In this document: positions 23,200 through 38,564 of the stretch, in pieces | How the letters are laid out: each line of letters opens with the position of its first letter | How positions within the stretch are numbered: the stretch's first letter is position 1 | Source of the DNA: Hyphodiscus hymeniophilus | Taxonomy: Eukaryota; Ascomycota; Leotiomycetes; Helotiales; Hyphodiscaceae | Assembly (NCBI GenBank): GCA_016508695.1 | Contig: VNKQ01000008.1 | Location: 558,001-622,000, forward strand | Length of the DNA: 64,000 nucleotides | Reading direction: 5' to 3' | Notes under the pieces: model-generated | What the model was told of the DNA's origin: nothing | Seen by the model: only the letters and a program-made list of their open reading frames with translations | Database searches by the model: none | Translations under genes and position numbers: made by a program

Positions 23200-26100
23200 A
23201 GAATAAATATAAAAAGAAAGAGGTTACTTAAGTAATACGAGGATAAATCGGAGATTAAGAGAAAGCGATTAAGAGTAAGAAGAGTACGGCTTATAAAAGA
23301 AAGGGGTAAGCTTTAGAGAAAAAGAGAACTAGATTCTTTATAAAAGAGAGGAACGCAAGACTTAAGTATTACTTTATTATTACTTTTAATATTATTTCTA
23401 TAAGTGTTTATTAGACTTATAAGGCAACTTATAAGTTATACCTCTTTTACTATAGACTTACCCTTCGTTTCTAGGGGCTTATTCGATTTAGAAGAAGACT
23501 TAGTTAATACTCTAGACTTGAGTTTATATTAAGAAATAAAATTATCCTTATCTAAAGAAAAACTTATACCAAATATAAAACGTAGTCTAAAACGACTTAC
23601 TATTATAGCGTTAATAAGAATATTAGTAATAATACTAGTATCTAGTATATTTAGAGCTTTATTCTTTAAAAGAGTAAACGTAACTAAGTTTTTAAAGAGA
23701 TATAAAGACTAGTATAATAATACAAAGCTATAAACGGGAAAGAAATTACAAAAGATACTTAGATACTATAGTATTTTAGTAAGGTAATATATTAAAATTA
23801 TAATAAAGTAGATTAATAAAGATTAGAGTACGCTATATAATATATTATTAAAAGAATATAAGGACTAGAATACGTTTTAGTAAATAAATTCGCATTTGTT
23901 TCTAAAGACTCTAAAGAGTAAGCCTTATAAAGGGGAGGAGGATATATATTAGTATATCCGTTAGTTTATAGCTATCTTAAGTATACTCTTAAAGAAGGGA
24001 CAAATAGAGAAGTATATTAGGGGCGTTTAGTTCCTAAACGGGTTATTAGCTAATATACGAGGAAAAGTTATTTATAAGAATAAAATTAATATTAATTACC
24101 CTTCGACGCTTTTGTTTAATAAAATAGCTAAAATAACTACTAAGATTTATACTTTAAATAAAACTATATACGAGTTCTTCGATAGTCGGGCCAAGATAAA
24201 AGGCCTAAGTAAGTTAGTAGACAAGTTAGGGCGATTAGTAGTTCCCCCTAAGTATAATAACCTTTTAGTAGCTCTAGTTATAGCTCTAATAAGCTAAGTA
24301 ATAAAATAAATAGAGAGTATAACTAAAAAGTTTAATTTAATAACGCTTAAGGTTAATATAGCCTTTAGGGCTAATTTATAATTACGGTTTAACCCGCTTA
24401 GTAGGCCAAATTAAAGTAAGTCTTACCTAAAAGGGCCTTTAAGTAAGATTAATACTTTTATACTATTATAACTAAGGAATAACTAAGGTTAATATCCCCG
24501 TAATAAGATAGTTACTATAAATATAGTAAGAGCTTATAATAATAAACCTAATTACTATTTCTATTATTTAGAAGTTAAGTACTTCTAAAGGAAATGCCCC
24601 GATTTCTTTATTAATTAAGAGAGAGGGCTTATATATAAAGCTAATAATAAGTTATATTATAGAAAAAGAAGTAATAAAAGAGCCTTAGCTTAAGTAAGGT
24701 ATAAAGCCGTAAGAAAAGATATTATCCGATAAAAGTAGAGAATAACTACTTAAAGTAATCCTTAGCTTACTAAGTCGAGTACTAGAGTATAAAGTATACC
24801 CTAACTTAATATTATTTTATAGTATACCCCGGAACTAGAAAGAGTAGCGAGAATTAATAATATAAGTACTTATACCTTAGCTTATAATTTAAATTTAAAG
24901 AAAGATTAAAGTAACCTAGTAATAGTTATAAGGGTATAAGGGGACTTTAGGAAAAAGGGTAATAAAAAATAATAAAATCTAAAGTATACGCTTAGGGAAA
25001 GAGCTAAAAAAGAGGAAAAACTAGTTATTTCCAAGTTGCCTCGAGCTAGAGACTTTTATAAGGTTATTATTATAAAAAATACAAAAGATAACGATATTAA
25101 AGAGATAGTAATAGACTTAGTCTAATTTAAGGCACTTAAAAAAGTTAAACCAAAAGTTATTAAGAGAGTAAAGAAGTTCTTAAACGTTTAATAGCGAGAA
25201 GCTAACTTAATAGATTTATTAAACAAGATACTAGATAACGAGTTAAAAGGGATTATTAAAAGGAATATCTTAGGGAATTCTAACTTACTTTAGAAATTAC
25301 TTTTTAAAAATATAGTTATAATAAAAAGCAAAGCAAAGCCCAAATCCTAAATATAAGAAGAAGATTCCCTACTTATAGCTTTTATTAACTTTACTTATAT
25401 TAGAGATATTTAAAGCCCTTATATAGTTTATAGTCCGAGAATTAAGGTTCGAATAAGAGATACTAAACTAATAGTTATAATCGATATTAGGGCTAAAACG
25501 GATATTATCTTAGTTTACTTTACTAAAAAGATTAGTTTACTTATATAACTAAGTCCCTAATTAAAAATAGTTAGTTTAATAAGCGAGGGGGAACCCTTTA
25601 AGAGAGTTTATAAAAATGTTAAGATTCGAATTAAAAGTATTATAATAATATAAAATATCTTTATACTTTAGAATAAACGGAATAATTTTCTCCTTAGTTA
25701 ACCCTTTATTATTTAGAGCCTATTATTATTTTTATATAAGGGTAAGAATTAGTACGCGTATATTATAAATAATAATTATAATAAAGAGGTTATTATTCGA
25801 GTTATAAGAATATTTAAAACTTAGTCCGAAGTAAAGCTTTTTCTAGAAAATAATTAGCTAGGATACGTAAGGTAAAGTGTCTTAACTTTAGGGCTATTAG
25901 GGAAAAAGGGATAATTAATATAGCGGATTTTACTTTACTTAGCGGGGCAAATAATAATATAAGAGTTTTAAGTAGTATTATAACCTTCTCTATAAGTATA
26001 AATAAAAAAAAGTCTAATATTATTTCTTTTTATAAATTTAACTTAATTATTATTCTTTAAGCAAAGAGTTTATTCTTTATTATTAGCGTTTGAGGTACTT

Positions 26101-29100
26101 ATAAGAAAAAAGTAAATAAAGTTATATTAGTAAAGGAAAGGGGATTAGACAAGTTAGCGCCAAGAGGTAAATTAAATTAAAAGTAATTATAAATTAATAA
26201 AGTAAAGATAAGGGGTCTTATTAAACCTCTAAGCTATTTTAACGAATAGTTTACCCCAAAGTTTTCTATAATAAAGAGAGGTAATTACTTAACGCAAGTA
26301 AGGTTAAATAAAATAATTATTAAGGAAAAGCTCTAGTTAAAAGAGAGAGAGTTTTTAGTTAAACTCTTATACTAAAGAAAGTAAGTTATAGCGTTTAACT
26401 TCTCTAAGTACAGGACTATAAATAAGGACGTTTACCCCCTATAAGTAATCTAAACTATTTTATATAAAGTATAGTAATTATAAGGGTTTATTATATTAAA
26501 GTACTTTCGCTAAGCTATAATAAAAATACTAGAAGAGCGAATTACTACTAGAATATTAGAATATTATTATAGCCTATACCGAAATTAATAATTCTTAGTC
26601 AAAAAAAAAGAATAGTGCTTATAAAATAATAAATATAATAATAAAGTATAATATAGTAATAATCTAGGACGTAAACTTACCCCTAAATATTAAGGAAATC
26701 TCCGAGGACTTTACTAGCTACTAGATTACTTCTTTAATCGACTTTTCTTTAAGTTATAATTAAACTATTTTAAATAAAGGATCCCGAGATATTATTATAT
26801 TTATAACCCCCCTAAGACTATTAAAATATATAAGGCTTATTTAAGGCGCTACTAACTCCGTTATATAATTCGTTTATATTAGGTTAGCTATCCTAAAGAA
26901 TTATATCCCTTAGAGATATAAGATCTTTATTAACGATATACTTGTCTTGGGTCTATACTTATACTATAGTAAGAAAGAGTTTGTTCTAAGCATTAGGAGA
27001 TTTGTTTTAAAGTACTTAGTCGACTTAAATTTAGTATTTGCTAATATTAAAAAGGTAAGTATAATAATTAAAATAAAGTCTTAATTTAGCGCTATAAGAC
27101 TTAAGCTAATAGGTTTTGTATATATTATAAAAAGCCGCTCTCTTAATAGCGAGAAAGTAATTAAAATCCTTAATTAGAGGGAATATACTATTATAACAGA
27201 AATACAAGCTTTCTTAAGAATATATATTTACTATCGGATTTAAATTATAAACTTTATAAGAAAAGCCGAGCCCCTTTACTACTTAATAAAGAAGAGTATT
27301 AATTTCGACTAAAGAACGGAGCAAAGTAAGGCAATAGATATACTAAAGTTAGCTTTAACTATAGTTCTTATACTTGCCTAACTTATTATTAAAATAAGAG
27401 TAAGTTTAATTATTCTTATAGTTAATACTAGTCTAATAGGCTAGGGTATTATACTAATGCAATTAGACGATAAAAATAAGTATTACTCTATTCGTTATAA
27501 TAATAGAATTTAAACGCTAACCGAGTAAAAATATAATATTACGAAATAAAAGTATTACAAAGTACTTAAGGCCTTGAAAAAGGTAAGGGGGTATCTTTAT
27601 AAGGTATACTTCCTACTTGAGACTAATATTACTATATTTATAACTTAACTAAATTAATTTACTACTAATTTGCTTAGTGCGCTCTTAACTAAATAGATTA
27701 TATAAATTAGACTTTTCGATTTTAAAGTAAAATATATATTAGGAATAAAGTATATTATTACAAACGGCCTATCTAAAAGGCCGGCAATTAATAAAGAGCT
27801 TAAAAGAGAGGCATTAAAAGAAGATATTAACAATTTCGTTAATACTTAACTTAATATTACTAGTACTATTTATCTAAGAGAAAGCCTTATAGAAGTTTGA
27901 CTAGTATAAGTATAATAAATCCTAACTAGCTAATAGAGTCTTAATTTAATACTTATTATAAAATTTCTCTTATCTCTAAAAAGACTTAGCCGAATAAACT
28001 AAAAAGACTTTAGAGAGTTTAAAAAACGGGTATTAAATTATATTATTTAAAAAGAGAACTTATACTAAAGGCTAAATAAAGGGTTATTATTATATCGAGT
28101 TATTAACTTTAAACGCAAAAGACAAGTAATACTTTATACCCTATATAATAAATCTAGTTATAAGGGTTAGGAAATAATATATTATAAGGTTATAGAATAA
28201 TACTTTTGGGATTCCTATTACCTTAATATAAAGGAATTTGTCGCGTTATATAAAAGGTATTAATTTCGGGAATTTATAAAGAGTAAGAAGGCCCTAGACC
28301 CTACTTAAATAAGTATATTATAGTCGAAAGTTAGGGTCGATATAATTTATATACTAAAATACTAAGGACGAAAATACTTAGTACTAATAAGGGATAATCT
28401 CTTAAAGTAAGCTAAAGGGAGAGTACTAGCAAGTGCGAATTTATTAGTAATTATAGAATTCTTATAAGAAGATATTATTTATAAGTATAAAGTATTCGGT
28501 AAACTTATAATAAATAAAGGTCTAGAGAATAAAGGCTAGGTTATAGCTTTAATAAAGAAATATAATATTAATAAAGTCGTCGTTTTAATATACTATACCC
28601 TAGTAAATAAGATAATCGAAAGGGGATATAAGCCCGTTATTAACGCTCTTATAAAAATAACTAATAGTAGCCTAAGGAATTAAGTTCAAAACCTTTATGC
28701 TATTCTCTTAGCTAACTAAACGTTAGTACGAATAATAACGGGACTCTTACTATTTTATTTAAATTATAACTCTAAGGCTATTTTACTAATTAAAATAGAA
28801 ATTCTAACTTAGAGAATTCTAGACTAAAATAAAATTAGATTAATAATAGACCTTTTAATACCATAGGCCTATTAAATTTAACTTCGGGATAATAATATAA
28901 AAGAAGCTATAGCTCGCTAGAAGAGGATAAGAATTAAAGGAAAGGACTAATTTAATAGCGATAATTATATTCGAATTAAAGAATTAAAACCGAAAAACCT
29001 AATACTTTTATATAATACCCTATAAAAAGTTAATATATTATTAAGAATTAAACTAAAGTATAAGTAGCTAGGGCCTTTTTAGATCGAGTAAGTAATAAGA

Positions 29101-29460
29101 GAAAAGAGAACTTATATTTTATAAGAATTAAATAAGAGCTAATTAACTAGTACTTTTATAAGTAATTAATTAAAAGCTTTTCGAAAGAGAGATAGTATAT
29201 AAGACTTTATAAGCATAAGTAATAAAGAATTAAATAACGAAAAAGGGGCCTTAGCCTTAAATCCGAAAGAAAATATAAACTAGAGCTCGGAAGATAAGCT
29301 ACTTAAGAAAGCTATTATTAGATTAAAAACCAAAGAGCTAAACTTAAGAAAGGAAATAAATAAAACTAATAATAGTAAAAGAATAACGAAAAGATAAAAA
29401 CAAAGAGAGAAAGAACTAAAAAAACAAAAACAAAAACGGGCTATAATACCCGACAAATAA
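23200..29460 (+). pseudogene. Decayed Gypsy gag-pol
   Basis: The order of fragments is gag, protease, RT, RNase H, integrase, which defines Ty3/Gypsy. At 24556-24597 a gag zinc knuckle keeps its CX2CX4HX4C spacing although three of the four ligands now read Tyr. Near 25471-25505 a protease-like I-I-D-I-R-A block stands where D-T-G-A is expected. At about 26920-26950 the RT motif reads F-I-N-D-I-L-V-L-G (first Asp to Asn). At about 28515-28660 integrase core sequence reads L-E-N-K-G then K-I-I-E-R-G-Y-K-P-V, followed by the usual W-x-x-N-L, T-G-L-L and L-I-K-I-E blocks. TAA/TAG codons interrupt every domain. No frame is functional. Confidence 0.75.
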
Positions 29461-30235
29461 AACTAGGCGGTAGTAATTAGGAACTATAAGGCTAACTCGT
29501 AGTAAAATTCACTTTACTTAGCGGGTTAAAATCCCGCTATAACTATAAAGGCTAAGGGTCGGCCTATTTCTTTTATAAGGGGATAAGAATTTAATATAAG
29601 ATAGTAAGCGCGATTTTGAAATTTTAATAATATATATTTTTAATTTAGTTCTATTTTACTTAGCTAGGGTACTAACTGCGAAACGCCTAATAATTCTAAT
29701 ATATATTTGGGGATAGTAACTAACTATACTAATAATACTACTAGGAATTTATACCTCCTTAGGCTCTTACTTCTTCTTACCCTTAGTACCTCTAGCCTTA
29801 GATTTACTACTATCTCGACTATTACGACTAGCTTTATTGCCTTTAGCCGGAATATTACCTTTAATAGCTTTATTATTACTAAAAGTAAAAGTGGGTATAA
29901 TAATATTAAAAGGGAAGAGAAATACTTTAAGTTTAACGATACGGGAAAGAGTATTACTAGTATTACTAGACGAGGGAAGAATAGAAGCTTATAGAGTAAT
30001 AGCGGCACTAGACGAGCTCGGAGTAAATAGACTCTAGTTATTAATATTAGTAATATAGCTTATAAGGGAACCTAAAGAATATACTTATAGGGCAATTATC
30101 TTTCTATTATTTCTTTTGACTCGCTTAGTAGTAAGGGGGACGATATTTATATCCTTATCTTTATCCTTGCTACTATTACTACGCGCCTTATTATAAATAA
30201 TATTTACGTTATAGGGATTAAAGTTAATAGGCTTA

Positions 30236-30500
30236 TATCGCATAGATAATCGGTCTAATCTTTAAGAAGAAAGGGTTATAAGAAAAGACTACTCGAGTAA
30301 GCGTATATTAAGTATTATCTAGTTTAAAGAAAGAAGAAAAAGAAGTAAGTCTTCTCTTAAGTATTAAATTACTCTCGTAAAGCTTAGCGAAATAAGTATT
30401 TAGATAAAGCTTAAGTAATTATACGACGTAACTAAATATTTAACGAGTATAATTAAATATTTTATAACTATAAGATTAATTAAGCCTCTATTTTATAATA
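30236..30500 (-). repeat. Copia LTR, left copy
   Basis: Begins TATCGCATAGATAATCGG; ends ATTTTATAATA. The partner is 38300-38564. Confidence 0.82.
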
Positions 30501-33500
30501 TACCCCCTAGTTGTTATAGAGAAGTCTAGAGACCTTCTATTTTATAACAACTATTATTCTATAATCTATAATCCCTTATATTCCTCAAATAGCTTTAATT
30601 TAATATATTAAAATATATACTCGTATTTGAAGTCAATTATAGAATATAGCGTATATTTGCTTATATAGCTTATAAGTAAGTTCCTTATACTTTATATATA
30701 TATAGATTTCGAGTTGTAAATATTAGTATTTACTTTGTTTAATTGCTTAATATAATTAATCTAATTAGAGATCTTATACTTAGTAGTAACTAGTATTATA
30801 ATTAGTTTTAACTAATATCTCTTTTATCTCTTAGCCTTACAAATAGTATAAATAACGTAAATAGTATAAACAATATAAACTTTGTATATCGTCTAATCTC
30901 TATAGCTACTTTAATTAATCTAGTGACTTGATACGCTTCTAACTATACTAGTAAGCGTATAGCTAATTAAGCTATAAGTATAAAATCGCGATCTCGCGAC
31001 TTTTTAACCTCTAATAATAATAATAAATAATAACGTTAACTTTTAATATTACTATAATAATATACTATTACTATTTTATTAATAGCTTTTCTATCTTCTT
31101 ATTAATTATTAATATAAGTAATACCTCGAGTAATAATATAAGTAAAAGCTCGAATAGTCGATTAGCTTCGTTTAAATTCCAAGTTTGATTCTTAAGCTTT
31201 ATTTAATTATTACTTTATATTCGATAATTAGTATTACTAACCTTTCTAATATATAGGGCTTTAAAGAAGAGCTTTAAGTAAAGACACTTATTAATCCTTT
31301 TACTACTAAATTAGATAATCCCTTTTAATCTCTCTCTTTTCCTACTAACAATTGTAACGATAATAACAATTATAATAATAATAATAATAATAATAAAAAA
31401 GAAGAAGATAAGGAAGACAAAGCTAAAGAAGATAAAGAAAAAAAAGATAAAGATAATCTAATTTTGTTTCTTATTAAGTTACGTAATTACTATTACTAGC
31501 TTTTACGCTTACTATTTATACTAACTCTTATTCTTACTACTCGTCCGGATAATAGTCTTACTTGCCGCTTATATAATTAGATTACTCGCCTTAATCTTTA
31601 TTCTTTTATTCTAGACAATTATATTCTAGATATTCTAAACGATTATATTTTAGATACTCCTTCTTGTTATTCTTATAATCTTACTTATAGTCTTAGTACT
31701 TAGCGAGATTAGCTTTACCTTAGTTATTTGTTTTCTTTAATAGCTAAAAAATCTAATAATCGTTACTTTAAGAATTTTGCTATATTATATAGTAATCGGT
31801 ACTACTAATACTATATATACTCTTACGTTTCGATTCTTACTAGTATTCTTTTATATACTTAGTTATTTTATAATAAGTATTATCGTTAAGAAGCTAGCTA
31901 GAGTTTTAATCGAAAGGTATATTAAATATAGAGTTTTTATTTAATTAATACTAATTCTTATGCAAAAAATAAAGTAATTAAAGATTACTATTCAAACTAT
32001 ACTAAAGATTAGTAATTTTATTAATCTTACTAATTACGCTCTGGGAATTAATACTTGTTAATATAGGGATAATAATAACAATTAAGGTCTTACTCTTTAT
32101 TATACTAAAACTCTTCTTTTTAGTTTTACTAATTCGAAGACTAGTAAGTAAGAAATACTTACTTAAGCCTTTATTACTTATATAGATATTATATATAATC
32201 TAAGTAATTAAGGTAGCGAATAATCTACTAGTAATCTAGGGAAATATTAAGTAATCTTTTATAATATATTTTCTTTCTCTTTTTTTTATATTAGAGTAAC
32301 TTAGTAATAATACTTAAATAAGTATTAATTTACTAAATTCCCTTGTCTATAAAATAAATAACTTATAAATAAAATATATAATTATTAATTATATTATCTT
32401 ATTATATTATAGCTTTAAAATATAGAAAACTCTACTTAGTTCTTTTAGTTAATCTTACTAGTATTTATATAAAATTTTATAATAGTCCTACTAGTATCCT
32501 ACTAAATATACTATTAATCTATCTAATCCTAGTAATATTTAACTAGAATCTTAATAGATTCTATTAATATCTAAAAGATATCTAATTACTAATCTCTAAT
32601 CCTTAACTATATTAATTAAATGCCTAGTCTAATCCTTAGAGATTCGTCTAATATTTACTTACTAGACGCTAATTAATTAATACTTCCGTATAATTAATAC
32701 TTTAAATCTTATACTTTCCTAAGATCTTTAATCTTTTTACGTATATCCTATAGATTTAATAAAGCTTAGAAATACTTAAACTTATATTTAGAGAGATTCT
32801 TAGTAAGCTTATCTACTAGTATTTCGCTAATTAGTAAGTATATTACTTTAAACGTTTTAAATTTATACTCTTAGTAAAGCTATATGTTTTAGATGTTTAT
32901 ATATCGTAGCTTAGTTATAATTCTCTTATTCTCTCTTACGATTAGTCTAATTATTTATTAATTATTATAAAAGATTATTTAAAAGTCTTTAAGTAAGAGT
33001 TTAATCTCTTTGAAAAATCGTTATAATACTATTGTTTCCTTAGCTATATACTCTACTCCTAAGAGCTTTACTTAAATAGTAGACGTTAATATTATTAACT
33101 ATTAAGTTACTTTTTAAGTAATAAGTCTTCTAAATAAAAATATCGTATACTTATAAGATAATTACTAAGTTTTAATATCGTTTATAAATAATGCGTTTAA
33201 TACGATTAGTAACTAGCTTTCTAAGCTTTTTCTATATTAAATAATAAGATAATAAGTTTCCTAAAGATATTTAATTACTTAATTAACTACTTTTATATAT
33301 TATATACTAGGGTTTATTAAGAATTAAGAGAGTTAAAAGGTCGCGAAAGTAACGTTTACTCTAATTATAATCGCAATATAAAAAACTAATTTTACTTTTT
33401 CTTAATATACTTTAATAAAACTTAGTATTACTATCTTTAGGTTTTTAATAAGCTTAGTTCTTAAAAGTAATATAAACGGACATTTTTATTTAGTTAAATT

Positions 33501-33680
33501 AAACTTTCGAGTAATCTTTTTAATATAAGTATTATAAAGTAAAGAGATTATCTTGTTATTTTAATCTCTAACTATATAAATACTTAGGAACTATTAAATA
33601 TCTCTTAAGTCCCGAAGCTTATATGACTTCTTTAGCTTCTTAGTAAACTTATATGCCTTTTACTTATTTCTTTTATAATA

Positions 33681-33710
33681 TAAGATTAGTATATTATCTA
33701 TATAAAAGAC
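33681..33710 (-). pseudogene. Copia reverse transcriptase motif remnant
   Basis: Minus-strand reading V-F-Y-I-D-N-I-L-I-L places the RT active site and fixes the orientation of the 30236-38564 element. Confidence 0.7.
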
Positions 33711-36700
33711 TATAAAAATTTGTCGAGTAGGGTTATAAAAAAGGCACGGCTTTTCCTTACTTTAAATTAACCCGAGAGACTTAATTATCGAGGAAAAGTC
33801 TTAATATTAAAGAGCTAGGAAGTCTTATAAGCTATATAAAGCTTAGTCGATCTCTATATAAAACCTTGCTTTCTTAAAGCCTAAAGAGAGCTAGTATATT
33901 ACCTGTATTCTTTTGTTATTTTATAAAATATTAATAAAAGTATTAACTATATTATATTACTTGATTTTAAGATTAAAGTAAGCTATAATAACTATAACTA
34001 CTCGAAACGAATAAGTAGCGAGTATAGTAATATATATAAAAATAATTGAATCTTTTTCTTAAAGATTGCTATAAATAATAATCCGAGACTTATAGCAAAT
34101 TATAAAACCGTTTAAGTTTACTTTATAAGTAAAGACCTATTTTAGAGAAATAGCTTTTAAATTAACTAAGTTTGCCTTAATTTATCTCTAGTAGTTTCTT
34201 AGCTTTAGATTTCTAATTTCTAATCTTATATCTTAAATAAAGTAATTATTATATTTGTATATCTTAAGATCGCTTTATAACCTTAGTGCCTTTAAAAAAT
34301 CTTTTTAGTAGACTTTTCTTAAAGCTAAAAGTATCTTTCTTCTCGAAGTATTATTTATTAAAACAAAAGTAAAGATTATTATATATATTATCTAAACTTA
34401 TTCTTTATACTAGCTTAAGTCCTTTTAAAACGTTAATAAGAACTTATTATATTACTTTTGGCTTAATCTTAAGATTAAAGTATATATCGAAGTAATATAT
34501 AATATACTTAGTTTGTTCTCGTTTAAATCTTTTTTAAAGATAATTTATAGCTTAAGCTATTAATTTTTCTATACTTGTTATTTTGATTTACCCGATTAGT
34601 ATATCTTATAATTTAAGACTCTTATTATCGGGGTATTACTTAAAAGGCTACTCTCTATTACTAAAAGACTATTACTTATAGTTATTTTATAATTACTAAA
34701 GCTAAATTCGCCTTATACTAAGCTAAGTAATTCTTTAAATTAGTATATAACTACTTAAGAGATTAATCGTTTACTTATACTTGGGTATTCGTTTAATAAC
34801 TAAGCTAATCCTCGAGTAACTATACTCTTATTTAACTCGCTATTAGTATAATTACTAACTATAAATATTCTTTTAAATAAATAATTGTTATTACTCTTTT
34901 TAATTCTTATTTATAAGTTTACTAGCTTAAGTATTTATTTAAGAGTTAAAAGTCTAATTTCTCTATTTACCCCCGAGTTTTAACTCTTGTCGTCTTTACT
35001 TAAAAGCTTACCCCCTAAAATCTCGCGTATAAGATTTTTTAGTACGGTTATAACTTCTCTTTTAAAAGAGAGTATCTTATTTATAAAAAGATATTTAATA
35101 ATTTTATTAATAGTATCCTAAATTCTATATTCTTTAATTAGAGAAATAATAGCTTTAGCGCTTATTAAGGGCTATTACTTTTATATCTTCTAATTAAAAA
35201 TATAAAATTTAATTTTATCGAAAGTTACGTCTCTTATAACAATTACTCTTTTAAGTTAAGGCACTTAGATCCTATATATATTAGACGCGATATATTTAAT
35301 TAAGTATCTAATATACGCTCGGGAAAGTACTTTAAATGCTCTTTTGTTTTCGCCTTCTTATTATTCTTTCTTTAGAGTATATACTCGAGTATTATAAGTA
35401 TAAATCTTATTCTAATTAGGTCTAAGATTAGTTATTACTTATTATATAAGCGCTTAATTATATTACTTAAAGTAGTTCCGAAACTATAAATATAAGACTT
35501 CGTTTAGTAAGCGTTACTTATAAGCTTTAAAGAGAAAAATAGTATATAAGTAAATTACTACTTTATATATCTCTAGCTAAAGGTTTTCTAGGAAATTAGT
35601 AATAAGTCTTATTCTAATTAATTTCTCGATTATATCTTTTCTAGCTTTCTCGATTATATTAGTAGGCTTGTAAGTATAAGCTAATACTAACTCTATATCG
35701 ATTTCTTTTATATTGGCCTATCGCTTAAAATCTATTATATTAAAAGAAGAGATTACTAAAGTGTCTTAATTACTCTTAATCTTATAAATCAATAATTTAA
35801 ATTAGCGTTTTACTTATATATTAAAATAGGAGATTAAGTTTATAACTATAATCCCGCGTTTTTCTATAAGTATAAATCCCTAATACTTTCTATTAAACTC
35901 GTCCTTAATTAGTAAAATCTAGCTAATACTATTATATACTTTAAGGAAATTAAAGAAATCCTAAATAATTCTTTAAAACGGTCTTAGCGATTTAAAGTAT
36001 AATACTTGGCGGGAGATTTACTTCTTAGCTAATATAAAAGTATAAGCTTTATAATATATAATTAATATTCCCTTAATAATTATATTCTTAGCCACTTTTA
36101 TAAGTAACTCGAGAACCTTTAGTTTAGAGTATCTTACTTGTTAATACTAAAGCTTAGTTAAATCGCTCTAGGGTTTTAAGTAGTCTCTTAATCGTTTAAA
36201 CGATTTCTTTAATTATCGTTTAATTATTAAGTATATTATTACTAGTCTTATATATATTAGAATTATAGGGAGAGAACTTAGACAAGAGGTAAGTAGTTTA
36301 TATTTAAAGAAAATTAAGTTAAATTTACGTTTTATATTAAGTATAATAATATTAGAATTAATACTCTTATATTTTAATAAATAATTAAGTCTGTAAAACT
36401 AAACCCTTGCCTTAAGTATTTAAGCTTCTAAAATAATATTTACGTAAAAACTATTAACTATAACTATATCTAAAAGAATAAGATTAGATATATAAGGTCT
36501 TTTTAGCTTATTAAAGAGATTTTTAATTACTTAAGTGCCTTTTTTAATAATCGGGAGAATACTCGAACCGACTTCGACTATATTACTACTAATTAAAAGA
36601 ACGAAAAAATTAGGCTTAAATAAGTCTTTTGTATTAACTAAATATATTAATCCGCAATTATTAAAGAGTATACTATTAGAAAGTAAGTGTTTCTTTAGAG

Positions 36701-38299
36701 AATTAAAGGTCGAATAAATCCTATAACCCGCCTTTTTAAGTAAGTCTAGATTAATAATCGTATAATTAACTCTATTTAAGTACTTACCTTATTATTTCTT
36801 CGAAGTTAATATCTTATTAAAGTATTGCTTTTACTTTTTCTTTTCGATTAGTTATTTTTAATAACTACTTTTTACTCGATTTTTAATTTTATTTTTTTCG
36901 GGATTACTAAGTTTAGTTTTAAACTTATAATTAGTTGTTTTAATAATCGCTACTTTTAAGCGTTTATAAGACTTTAGTTTTTAAGAATACTTTTTACTTT
37001 TTAAGAGATATAAATAATTATATCTAAAGGGACTTAATAATTAATCTTGTCTTAAGGAACTTTTAAGAGTAGTTATTACTAAATAAGATTTTACTAATTT
37101 TATATCTAATAATTACTTATATAAGTAAGCTAAGAAGAGTCGTCTTAAGATATTAATATTAATAATTATATCTCTTAATTCTTAAGCTATAATTACTTTA
37201 CTTATTTAATTGTAAGCAAACTCTAAGAGTATTCCCTTAATTACTTTTAAGAAATCGGTAATTAAAAGATAGTCTAGCTCGATATCTAAAAGTTTATATA
37301 TATAAGTAATAGTTAATATATTCTCTTACTTTAAAAACTACTTAAGGCGATTAGTCGAGCTTTTTTAACCTTCTTTTAAGACTTCTTTATAAGTTTATTA
37401 AGTTATAGCTATAGAGGTTTCTTTTATTAGAACTATACGATTTTTAAGTTTAATTAAAAGTAATTATAAGCTTATATTATTACTAAGTATTAATCTAGTC
37501 TTAATTACTTATAATATTTCTTTATCGATAAATAAATTTACTTAATTAGAGATTACTAGAAGATCTTATAATTATTTATCCTATTCTTTATACTCTTATA
37601 TAACCGATTCGGAGTAAGCTTAATATTAACCCTAAATATTATTATATATTGCAATAGTAGTAATTGGTTTAAAAAGAATAACTAATTCTAGTCTAGGATT
37701 TACTTTTTCTAGAGTAGAAAGCGTTTCTTTAAAGGTTATTAGGGTCTTATTACGCGTTTGATTTGCGGTTTTAATGCGATTTTATTTTGCCTTTATTACT
37801 TTTATAAGATCGAACTTAATTTGCTTAAGCTATTAGATTATATTTAGCTTCTTAATTATTTGTTTTAATTTTATTACCTTTAAAGGGAGTATAAAGTATA
37901 TTAAAGTACTTAGAACTATTAGATTTATATATTCTAAAATACTAAGTAATCTTGCGTTATAGTAAAAAGAAGAGTATTATTCTAGTTATTCTAATTGGGT
38001 CTTTAATTAAATATCGACTAGAATCGCTATACTATATAAGGTAAATATATTATAAATAGTTAATACTTTGCTTAAAGGCTTTTAAGTAATCGTATATAAA
38101 ATAAATCAAATAATTATTTATTATTCTAATCGGAGAAAACTTTAATATAAGGGTTATTTTTCTTAAAGAGTTAATAAGAGTTAGCTCGTCTATTTTAGTA
38201 GGCGAAGCCATATGCTTAATTCTACTTATATAATAGCGTATTATAATATACTTCTTAAAATAAATAATCCTTAAGTATTATATAAACCGGGCTTATAAT

Positions 38300-38564
38300 T
38301 ATTACGTAAATAATTAGTCTAATCTTTAAGAAAAAAGGGTTATAAGAAAAGATTACTCGAGTAAGCGTATATTAAGTATTATTTAGTCTAAAGAAAAAAG
38401 AAGAAGAAGTAAGTCTTCTCTTAAGTATTAAATTACTCTTATAAAGCTTAGCGAAATAAGTACTTAAATAGAGCTTAGGTAATTATACGACGTAACTAAA
38501 TATTTAACGAGTGTAATTAGATATTCTATAACTATAAGATTAGTTAAGCCTCTATTTTATAATA
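38300..38564 (-). repeat. Copia LTR, right copy
   Basis: Aligns gap-free to 30236-30500; followed by the target repeat GCTTA at 38565-38569. Confidence 0.82.

Larger units (their letters stand above)
30236..38564 (-). mobile_element. RIP-mutated Ty1/Copia LTR retrotransposon, antisense
   Basis: LTRs of 265 bases at 30236-30500 and 38300-38564 align at a constant offset of 8064. The target duplication GCTTA is perfect (30231-30235 and 38565-38569). On the minus strand at about 33710-33681 the frame reads V-F-Y-I-D-N-I-L-I-L, the Copia RT motif Y-V-D-D with one Asp changed to Asn. At 8.3 kb it is longer than usual for Copia (5-6 kb), so something else may be nested inside or it may carry extra sequence; I did not find internal borders. 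Confidence 0.82.

Noticed and set aside
24112..24297. 61-codon + strand frame
   Set aside because: It is a surviving stretch of the decayed Gypsy gag, not an independent gene.
29707..30037. Open + strand frames of 66-95 codons
   Set aside because: They lie exactly antisense to the long decayed minus-strand frame ending at 29767; the openness is a by-product of its codon use.
36535..36717. 60-codon + strand frame in AT-rich DNA
   Set aside because: It is inside the Copia element, whose coding strand is minus, and lacks any conserved motif.
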